DNA of 64,000 nt from Zymoseptoria tritici IPO323. Taxonomy: Eukaryota > Ascomycota > Dothideomycetes > Mycosphaerellales > Mycosphaerellaceae. Below the pieces are notes generated by a model. It was not told the DNA's origin, did no database searches, and was given only the letters and a program-made list of their open reading frames with translations. Made by a program: the position numbers and the translations under genes. Shown here in pieces: positions 55,701 to 64,000 of the stretch (position 1 is its first letter; each line of letters begins with the position of its first letter). The stretch spans positions 310,001-374,000 of the forward strand of contig NC_018218.1 of assembly GCF_000219625.1 (NCBI RefSeq), read 5' to 3'.

Positions 55701-56449
55701 CCATACTGATTCGTCTGTCTGTGCTGCTCTCCAACCACCAAGCCCAGCGAACCAGTGGCGTCTGCTCCTCTCCGATTCTGCAAGATTGACAGGCGACACG
55801 ATAGGTCCTCGATCGTCTCAATCCAATCAGTCGGTACTCAGCACGATCATTCCTCGGTCCCTCGAGCCCTCACACGCCAATCCTGCACCACAACCCATTC
55901 AGCCAAAGCAATGACCTCAAACCGCAACCGCATTGCGTAGCCCATGCTCCTCCTCATCACACACTATACACAGAACACCCATTCTCGTCCTCTAACCCTC
56001 CTCTATCCTGTCCGCCACTCCTCCAGATCCACTCCCGAGATCATGGTCTGGGTGCCCATTCCCTCAAACCTGTTCCCACGAGTCTGGTCCGGACAGATCA
56101 TGTCGTGTGATCCATCGCTTATCTTATGCCACCGTCCTGTCGGAACTCATCGCTGTCCAACAACCAGTCTCATCACTTCCTCTTTCATCCATCGCACCCG
56201 ACCGCTTGGGTTGTCGAGTACACCAGCTCATTGCCTTTGGCGCTTAGTCGTTCGTTTTGGGGAAGTGTCTACTTTCGTTCATCGCACACGCTCACGCCCA
56301 CGCCCACCCACGCACATCATCACTGCTTCGACCGTTCCATCGGGTCTGAAGCACTACACCGTCGACTCGGGTCAACATCACTCTCGTTGATACTGATCAT
56401 CACCGTCGCTACCTGCCTTGCGGGACTCCTCGTCTGAGAGACCTGCAAC
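52779..56449. other. 3.7-kb region without supported genes
   Basis: Many overlapping ORFs, none convincing. Near 54098-54125 a minus-strand T-arm-like stretch (CTCGGTTCGAATCCCAG, 4 of 5 pairs) suggests a tRNA remnant, but no acceptor stem exists. From about 55900 to 56440 the plus strand is strongly C/T-rich, as expected for the promoter and long leader of the Zn2Cys6 gene at 56450. Confidence 0.45.
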
Positions 56450-59405
56450 ATGTCGTCGTCATCCTGGGCCGGATACGGTCCGTCGACCTCTACGCAAGGC
56501 CCGTCAACCATCGCCCCGGTCCTGTCAAGAGGAGGGTCCGCGGAAAGACAGAAGAAGCCGCAGACGAGACAGTTACTGTCTTGCACGAAATGTCGAGAGA
56601 GGAAGGTCAAAGTCAGTCAATCCCCGTCTCACAGCATGACGAGCCAGACTGACACCTCGAACAGTGCGACCGCACGAAACCATGTTCTGCATGTTGTGCA
56701 AGAGGTCATCCGAAAGAATGCGAGTTCGTCGTCGGAGAAGGGAATGATTACAGTCCCATTCAGCAATCCTACGAGATTCGCAAACTTCGCAACGAAAATC
56801 AGAGATTGCGACAGAGATTGCAAGAGTCTCGCCTGTCACAGTCGGGCGAGGAGGACGAAGATGATGGCTCGCCGGATCAAAAGACGTCGAAGTCGATGTC
56901 GAGAACAGCGACAAGACAACGACGCTTCAAGACGGGAGAAAGAGTTGACAACCTCTACTTCGGAACGCCTGGTTTGGCGACCGTCGTTGCCGATGTGAGG
57001 ACATCGCAAAAAATCCTCGTAATACGTCGGTTTAGCTGACCATCATTACAGTTCGCCAACCTCCAATTCGGCTCCCAATCCCTCACCCACACCGTCCCTC
57101 GCGGCCGCGACATGTACGCCGCACCCGACGGCTCCGCCATGTATCCCTTCCCGATAATCTGGCACGGCGGCAACTCGGCCATCGAAATGGTGCGCACACT
57201 CCTCACGAACCACAATGAAATATTCTCCTGCCTCGACATGTTCCAGCGCCGCGCGCAGTCGTGTTACTTCCCGCATACACCAGATGAAGTGACGCGGAGA
57301 GAGGTGGAGAGGTTTCTGGACGATAAGGAGAGGAACGCGGAACAGTATCCAGATATGTTGGCGTTGATCTTTGCGACTATGGCGACGGGGATGCAGATGG
57401 GAGTTTATGATCGGTGTGGTGGGGAGTGGGTGGTCGGGGCGGTGGAGGAGAGTCGGCGGAAGAGCGACGTTTATCGTGAGTTGGTCGTCTACGAAGAGGA
57501 GTATTTCAGGCTAACAATAACGCAGTCGCCGCCTCGATGCAAGCGCTCCGACTCGCTTCGTTCATGAACACCCCAACTCTGCTTTCGATTCAAACACTCA
57601 TCATGATCGGACCCTACCTCACCAACTCCGGCCGCTTCCTCGACGCCTGGACACTGTTTGGTACCACGATTCGCATGGCACACTCGATCGGTCTCCATCG
57701 CGATCCGAAATTTCTCGACCCGGCTCCTCCGCTCCGTGAGAGCATGATTCGACGAACACTATGGTGGTGGATGTTACACATGGATCAGCAGTACTCTGTT
57801 ACTCTCGGTCGACCATTGGGCATCTCAGGTGTCGGTGATTGCCCGCCTCCAGAGCCGTTGACGACGAATCAGACCGTGCTGCGTCTGGGCGACTTCATCG
57901 ATCGCTTCACGATCCTGGCGAGACAGATCTTGAGTAGCGATGGCTTAATGAATGTGGGAAAGATTGACGAGTTCACGGATAAACTGCTTGGACAGTGGGA
58001 CACCATGCCGGAGGCGTTGCAATTCAACGAGAGCTGGCTGAGGGACGAGACACCATTACCAGACTGGCCGTTGGAGGTCATGTCAGCCAGTGAGTATCTC
58101 TGCTGCGTGACCGAGATGTCTTTGGCTAACTTCACTTCAGCTCTCTTCGCCAAAGTCCAGTCTTTCCTGATACTCCTCAACCGACAACGAGTGGAACGCA
58201 CACAAGGCATGTCGGGCGACCACTCTCCTCCTTCACACATGGCACCACCGCCTCGTCCGCACCAGACCATGCCTCAATCGAATATCTGGCCTCCTTCCGA
58301 CCAGCCTCTTCACGCCGCTCCCGTACGTGGCCGAAGATTGGTGATAAACTCCAGCGTCTCACTCCTGCACGCCTTCCTCTTCTTTTGGCGCCGAAATCCC
58401 GCCGTACTTATCTCCTGGACAATGGGCCAGCAAGCTTTCAACGCCAGCATGATCCTGATTCTCGACGCATGGGAGACCGAGAACGAAAACAACGAATGGC
58501 TCGTCAATCATGCCTTTGTTGTCTTCACGGAGCTCGAAAGACTTGGAGTACACAAACTTGCCAAACTGGCGGTCAAGCGGATCTCCGACGGCATCGCCAT
58601 TCTCGTCAATCGACGACAACAACGCGAACGAGATTCTGCCGCTTCCCAATTCGCTGCCTCTTCTGGCCAGGCCGATCAATACTACACTTCATCCTCGTCG
58701 ACCTCACCCTTCCTTCCTCTCCTTCCGATCGACACAGCTTCCATGACCGATTTCTCCGGCGACGCAGTCATGGGAAACAACACAGGCATGTTCCTCCTCG
58801 AAGATCCTGGCCTACAATCCTACACCCACCCTTCCTTCGAACCTCTCGGCTGGAACATGGCCGGCGGATCAAGCGCGCCTCCCTCAAATACCACAACATG
58901 CTCCTCCTATGTTCCAGGCAACACATCATTCGACTACACCTACAACAACTCTTCATACCCACACTACTCTCCGCCCAACCCCTCGATCCCTTCACCCATC
59001 ATCCCAGTCAGTCAAGTCACAGCCCAGCCCTTCCCCGCCGTCTCCTCTCCTTTCCACCCACACGGTCTACAATCCTCCGCCTTCCCACTACCAATCCCAC
59101 CGCTACCGACATCGAACCACAACACCCATCGAATCTCAACCCATCGCAATCGGACCGCCGCCCGAACAGCGCATTCGCACTCCACCGCTGCGGCAGTCGC
59201 AGCATTAGCAGGTTTTACGCCGATCAATAGTGGCAATTCGCCACCTGAAGGAGGAAGGAGGAGGGTGAGGACAAGTCCGCAGGAGGTAGGGAGGGGATTC
59301 GCGAGGAGACAAGCGGTGGGGAAGAGTACGGGAGGCGTCGCTGGTGGGAGTGGAGGAGGACATCGATTGGATCGGCCGCCGAGGTCGGCGCAGAGGAGGA
59401 AATGA
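56450..59405 (+). CDS. Zn2Cys6 fungal transcription factor
   Basis: Five exons: 56450-56611, 56665-56994, 57052-57475, 57526-58089, 58141-59405; 914 residues. The first intron splits the zinc cluster, as in many fungal regulators. The joined cluster is CTKCRERKVKCDRTKPCSAC with a sixth Cys eight residues on (ECEF), spacing C-x2-C-x6-C-x5-C-x2-C-x7-C. A leucine/arginine coiled coil follows (IRKLRNENQRLRQRLQE). The middle homology region is a Fungal_trans domain (LFGTTIRMAHSIGLHRDP, ESMIRRTLWWWMLHMDQQYS, LGRPLGIS). The last ~250 residues are Ser/Pro/Thr-rich and likely activating, ending in a basic tail. It should bind CGG-type sites in the nucleus; target genes are unknown and no metabolic cluster surrounds it. 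Confidence 0.9.
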
Positions 59406-60422
59406 AGGATGATGTGAAGTGGAATGGGATGGATGTATATTTGAGGGAAGCAGACACCTTGACAGAACTTTCAGGGCAGAGACAGATGACTCTTCGCAGA
59501 GCGGGCTTTAGTCGGCAGATTCATGCGGTAACAAGACAGAGGGACAGCAATGTCGCAGTAATGAAGATACGTCACATTCACCCGCTTTGCGGCTGCTGGT
59601 AGTCTCGATGTTATACCATCGAAGCTGTTGACAAAGCTACAGGAAATTGGAGAACGACAGGTTTGCTCATCTCCCGCCGCCGTGGACCAAAGACGGAGGT
59701 AATGGTCATGAAATGGTTCCGGATACTCCGCCTGGCTCTCCCTTTATCGAAACGAGTCCAAACCAACGGGGACGGCGCCATTCACGCGAATCGACATCGT
59801 ATTCGAAGCTCGACAGTTTTGTATCTGTATTGATACCTCGCCCGGCTCTCCGCTATCGAAAATCCAAGCCAACGAGGACGGCAGTAGGCACATCAGCCAG
59901 TCCACTTGAGTCGAAGTCCAGAAGTATAATGTCTTTCTGTACTTACGATTTTGGTTTCACGTCCTCGGCTCTGTGCTCACAAGCTGGAACTCCCGCGGCT
60001 TTGTTGGTGAGCTTCGAGCAATAGCAAAGGCTGTGAGAGTTTGGATTTTGTTCCATACGGACGAAACTCTGACAGGAAAAGCCACATCCAACATTGCTTG
60101 TACTGCAGCAATGTGCGAGAGCCTCCGGACCCGAAAACCTACTTCCCGATCGGGAAGTTCTGGCCTTGGCAGCGAATCAGACCTCAAGAAGTCCGATTAC
60201 GACACAGCAAACACTGGCGCAGCTCAGTGGTAGCTTTTAGCTTTCGAATGTTCTGATACCAAGCCATTCTCCTGGTCCCATTCGTGCGAGCTGTGGAGTT
60301 CTGCCATATTTCATTAGCGCAGTGGGCTCACTGCAATAAATGGCCACGAACATAATCTCCGCTCACAAACTTGCAAACCTATCAATTGACACGCACACGG
60401 AAAAGTCTTAGCCTACTTCACG
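59406..60422. other. Intergenic with a short imperfect duplication
   Basis: Segments starting near 59727 and 59837 share GCC(T/C)GGCTCTCC, (T)ATCGAAAA/CGAAACGAGTCC and CCAA(A/G)CCAACG(G/A)GGACGGC, a ~50-bp direct repeat with 110-bp spacing. A plus-strand ATG frame at 59647 reads across both but in different registers. A D-arm-like GGCGCAGCTCAGTGGTAGC lies at about 60215 without the rest of a tRNA. No gene supported. Confidence 0.45.
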
Positions 60423-61466
60423 ATGGAGAAAGCAAGCCCACCGCCGTACTCAAACGAGAGTCAAGGACCCTCGCAGCATCCCGCTGCGGTCGAGGCCGAC
60501 GCCCTACTGGACCGCCTCGCGGAGCGGGTGAATGGGGATTATGTGCAGGACTATCCGCCTGAAGTTCAAGCCATCGTGGATCGAGAAACCAAGAGAATAC
60601 ACAACATGCTGGAGTTCACGTTGGCCGTGGACTACAGAGGGTATTCGTCCGCCAGCTTGTCAGCCGCCGATCGGGAGCATTTTGTGCACATAAGCAAAGC
60701 TCTACGGCAGCTAAGGAGTACTGTAGTACTGCAGAGCGACCGTCCAGGGCAAGAAGTCAGACCAAATCCGGAGGAACGGCAGGTGCTCGCTGCCTACTTC
60801 TGGAAGTACCTTTTTGAACCCTGCAAGATACTGTCCTTGCCGCTGGACTTTGTGTACAGCAGTATCGCTGCCCTCAATCGCTACACGGACGGCAACGGGC
60901 ACTACAAAGGGGCGGTATTTGGCATACTACAGCAATACGGAGTGGAGCATCTAGCCGCGAAGCTCTATTGGGACCGGAACGTGATCATACCTACTATATT
61001 CAAGGACAGAACTGCCTGTACCCGTATGCTCAACGGAGTTGATAAGATCCAAACGCTATACTTTCAAAGCATCGAAGGCATCGAGGGCGCAACTCTGTCC
61101 AGTGCCACATCATGGCACGTCAAGACGATGTATAGCGTCAAGTACGAGGCCAACGAGCGCGGGATAGCTTACGCTCTCTCCAGAAATGCCGCCATCACTC
61201 GTGCTTGCAAAGACCTGTCAACCCAATACTGGAGAAAAGCAATCGGATCTTGCGTTGCGAGCATTTTGGCCAGATTCAAGCTTGTGAAAGAGGGCAAACG
61301 AGAGCCCGACTATCCTAGAGCGACCTGGAGAGGAGAAGCCACAACTTCACCCCTTCCCAGACGGCCAATGGACGCAGCTATTCCCGCCGGGTGGTGGAGA
61401 CTGATTTCGTTCCACGTACCGGACTACTGTGAGTTCAGGGACCAAGTGCTTGCGAACGATTGCTAG
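60423..61466 (+). CDS. Hypothetical protein, single exon
   Basis: Open frame of 347 codons with ATG at 60423 in a good context (ACGATGG). It begins with a Pro/Ser leader containing PPPYS, then becomes an all-helical globular protein (EVQAIVDRETKRIHNMLEF, AADREHFVHISKALRQLRST, YFWKYLFEPCKILSLPLDFV, RKAIGSCVASILARFKLV). No signal peptide, transmembrane segment or known motif is visible. The whole length has even, protein-like composition and the other frames are poor, so it is probably real. Family not recognised; function unknown. Confidence 0.65.
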   Translation: MEKASPPPYSNESQGPSQHPAAVEADALLDRLAERVNGDYVQDYPPEVQAIVDRETKRIHNMLEFTLAVDYRGYSSASLSAADREHFVHISKALRQLRSTVVLQSDRPGQEVRPNPEERQVLAAYFWKYLFEPCKILSLPLDFVYSSIAALNRYTDGNGHYKGAVFGILQQYGVEHLAAKLYWDRNVIIPTIFKDRTACTRMLNGVDKIQTLYFQSIEGIEGATLSSATSWHVKTMYSVKYEANERGIAYALSRNAAITRACKDLSTQYWRKAIGSCVASILARFKLVKEGKREPDYPRATWRGEATTSPLPRRPMDAAIPAGWWRLISFHVPDYCEFRDQVLANDC

Positions 61467-62745
61467 GGTTGCATGTTTTGGACAGCAGGATCGGCTTGGA
61501 AATGAGGCAACATTTGTTCTCACTTGCGATGGGTTCCCATGGACGATGGACAAAATGATCAGCTGCAGAGACTGATTGAAGGCTGGGGAGATGGGATGTC
61601 TGTGCGCCAATTCTCTTCGCCGTATCTCCTCAAATGAATGGGCTCGAACAGCATCCGTAGCACCGCTCGAACGACCGCACGACTGTATTGCTTGAAGTTG
61701 ACCCAATTGTACGCTTGTCCGTTAACATCGTTGGCTAGGTTGATTCAGCAGTGGTCAGATCAATCTGGCTCGCATGGATTGGAACCAGGATGCAAACAAT
61801 GGAGAGAGAGACCTTGGAAAACTCATATGAGCTGAGACCGCTGAGTGCTCACTATCGATCGGGCGGGGCATATCTCCTAGAGGCGAAGTAACACCCGGCT
61901 ACAACCATCGATGCTAAATCAACGTACGACTTTTCTCCACAGGAAGACTAAGAATGCCGCTGGCCTGAATCTGTCCGGCTCAAGGAAGCGAGTCTGGGTC
62001 AGATTATGAAGCGCTCCCTTCTGCGAAGCACACACCATGCTTACACATACAAGAGCATGGCCACCAGGAGCCTGAGACTATCGGAGACCAGCCGGGTGTG
62101 CTTCTCAGAACCTCCTTGTCGCCAAGCCATTGGTGTCGACGACATGGCTTTAAAGTATCATGTGTGCCGCGGAAGAGAAACCGATCGGACTGTATTAAGC
62201 TGCCGTAGGCACTCGAATGTCAACGGACAATACATATTGATCTCTGGACATCAGCGTTTTCACAGGAGCCTAGCCTGTACCTCGTGAGCGTGGTGTTCAT
62301 GGTTGGTGCGAGAGCGGACTCCGTTCACTTGACCTGGCTCCGAACTTCACGCACGATGAATAGAGCTCTTCCATTCTGCTTCTCCTTCAGAGTCCTTCTT
62401 CGCGCCCAGCGACTCCTCAAAATTTCGAGACACCCTGCGAAGCGATGGAGTTCTGGAAGCATGAGCGCGAATAGGTTTCCGGAGATGTCCAGCACTCGAA
62501 ATCCTCTCTACTGCCATCAATTTTTGGAATGTTCGGGATTTTCAGCGGTCTCGACGACACTATTGGTCGCATGAGACATGCCGGCAAAGGCGTCCGCAGC
62601 GATGATCGCAGAGATAAAAAGAGCCCGAGTTCGGCAAGTCTTCATGTGGTACACCATGGCACGTGGGAGAACCTTGACAGGACGGACAGACGGCGTTGAT
62701 TTCGATAACTCATGAGGATACCCTATCCTCACGAGAGCTTTTCAG
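61467..62745. other. Intergenic, no supported gene
   Basis: ORFs of 62-119 codons overlap on both strands without protein-like composition or recognisable motifs. Confidence 0.4.
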
Positions 62746-63275
62746 TCACTCGAAGTGGACTGTCATGTGCTCTCCTCCACGCTCATCTTCCGCGATAAGG
62801 ATAGCACTTCCCTGTAGACTCACTTCGCGCAAAAACGGCATCGGAAAGAGGTTCGCCCGGCGGCCGTCGTCCAACACCTTTGCGTCGCAAACTTTCTTTA
62901 GCAGACCCAGGAATGCGGCATGCTGATCGCTCCGTGTGTTGGCGGTGGATTCGTCTCCTCTCATTCCACCGCTCATCTTGCCGTCCGTTAGAGACGAATG
63001 GTGCATGGTGTGTAGTGAAGCGATGCCGACTTTCCTCGTCGTCCTCGTGCCGTGGGTGGCCCTCAGTTCTTGCTGCTTTCGCTGCGGATGCGGAAAGCGC
63101 AACAATGCCTCTCGAAGCTGCCACTTTCCGTTGTACACCAGACTTCCGGATGGTAAGCACAGCCAGGTTTGTTGACACCCGAGATGCCCTCATAATTGTG
63201 AACTTTCTCTTCCTCGACTTTCTTCTGCTTCTCTTCAACAACGGACCGACGATCGCTGTGAGTCCCATCCACATT
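62746..63275 (-). CDS. Possible two-exon hypothetical gene
   Basis: Two minus-strand stretches read like protein in different frames: 63275-63145 (VVEEKQKKVEEEKVHNYEGI, GVNKPGCAYHPE) with a charged coiled-coil start, and 63085-62746 (LGLLKKVCDAKVLDDGRRAN, LREVSLQGSAILIAEDERGG). A ~62-nt intron from GTCTGG to CGCAG would join them in frame at YHPE/RKQQ, but the donor is far from consensus. The alternative is a frameshifted relic. No ATG start was identified for the first part. Low confidence. Confidence 0.3.
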
Positions 63276-63430
63276 GCATTCCTCACGCCAGGTGACTCAA
63301 GCTGACCTCCTCGCAGTATATCAAATATCAGCTAAAAGCTATATTCTATCATATTCTTCGATCCGTCCTCTCGCTGTTCGTCCGCCATCCTCCTCATTGG
63401 CATGGTCTTGCGCTGACATGTTGAAACAGA

Positions 63431-63947
63431 TCACGCCAAAACCGACAAGTTACCCAAGATCCTCCAGGCAGTGTCCGGACAGCCGTCGTTGACGGAGAAG
63501 CAGGCTGATGGGGAAAAGTCGAGAGGGCCTCGTCAATCGGGCCCTCAAGGTGATGACCAGGGCGGTCAGTCGGGTGGAGGGGAGCAAGTCGGGAGCGGAG
63601 AGGACGCAGGGCAGAGCGGGCAGGCGGCAGAGACGGGTGGCGGTCCAATCTGTGGCGGGGCGATCGGAGAGTTGGTGGAGGAGGAGGAGGAGGAGCAGGT
63701 GGAGGCGATGGCGGCTGGACGAGCGGCCTGGGGCTTGGGCCGAGACGGTCATTCCTTTCTGGCATCCATTCCTTTGAAGTATATTTTAATGCATGGCCTT
63801 TCGCTTGATTATGTTTCGTTCCGCTTTCATCATTCTCTTCGTCTGATGTCACAAGATGCATGTTGCTCCAGCCAGTCGAGACAGGTGCCGAGCGATCGTT
63901 TCTCCAAACCACAGGCTTCAGTGGATCTGACCAAAGGAAGCGGATGA
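63431..63947 (+). CDS. Possible terminal exon of an unidentified gene
   Basis: A CTGAC branch-like site and GAAACAG acceptor stand right before 63431, and the frame that opens there reads DHAKTDKLPKILQAVSGQPS, then a Gly/Gln/Glu-rich disordered stretch with a run of nine acidic residues, to a stop at 63947. No ATG occurs in this frame until about 63708, so an upstream exon would be needed, and I could not place one with confidence. The opposite strand is also open (201 codons, Pro-rich) but is probably a shadow. Confidence 0.25.
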
Positions 63948-64000
63948 ATAGCTCAGAGCCCTCTGCCTTAGACGTCGATGTGACCACGAGAGCTAACACT

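Noticed and set aside
60210..60255. tRNA starting with GGCGCAGCTCAGTGGTAGC
   Set aside because: D-arm-like only; a T-arm-like sequence follows only ~20 nt later, too close for a tRNA.
1..64000. CRISPR arrays, prokaryotic operons, insertion sequences
   Set aside because: Intron-rich fungal genes and no short regularly spaced direct repeats; the repeats found have long units without spacers. No intact transposase or reverse transcriptase frame was seen.

Overview
The window looks like nuclear DNA of a filamentous ascomycete, most probably a Dothideomycete (Mycosphaerellales-like); the class assignment is inference from gene families, not a search. Coding exons are broken by short introns (mostly 48-67 nt) with GT..AG ends and CTGAC/CTAAC-like branch points. 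The families present are typical of such fungi: Zn2Cys6 regulators, an AAA ATPase with a fungal N-terminal region, GtaA-type glutaminase, an OSBP/Osh lipid transfer protein, RIB7, a C2H2-ankyrin protein and a GFA relic. Exon joins given here were worked out by eye from splice signals; for every multi-exon gene the summed exon length is divisible by three.

Layout. 0-4.3 kb: a broken Cys-rich gene on the minus strand, two copies of a ~270 bp repeat with tRNA-like tails, and two small hypothetical genes. 6.1-16 kb: three head-to-tail paralogous protein-kinase genes with very long, unrecognised N-terminal regions; this is the most striking block. 16.4-21.1 kb (minus): an ORF with ten PHRPF..YRNP repeats that lacks its own start codon, and just upstream of it a single-gene fusion of an MDR oxidoreductase with an SsuD/SfnG-type flavin monooxygenase. 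21.1-24.7 kb: a decayed island with a relic dynamin-like GTPase, another frameshifted relic and a 181-bp tandem repeat. 24.8-27.4 kb: AAA ATPase (minus). 27.4-33 kb: gene-poor, with relics and one small gene. 33-34.8 kb: fungal regulator-like protein without a DNA-binding domain. 34.8-38.3 kb: no gene I can support. 38.3-39.9 kb: OSBP-related protein. 41.2-42.3 kb: secreted mucin-like PAN/Apple protein whose frame is broken. 43.9-46.3 kb: C2H2-ankyrin protein. 46.8-49.1 kb: truncated GFA relic, a ~60-bp minisatellite, and RIB7. 50.5-52.8 kb: secreted glutaminase. 56.4-59.4 kb: Zn2Cys6 transcription factor. 60.4-61.5 kb: unknown single-exon gene. The right edge holds weak ORFs only.

The housekeeping-type genes (RIB7, OSBP, AAA ATPase, glutaminase, regulators) are intact and separated by gene-poor stretches rich in relics and repeats. 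Nothing suggests a single pathway across the window. The local unit worth attention is the kinase triad at 6-16 kb, followed by the oxidoreductase fusion and its neighbouring repeat ORF.
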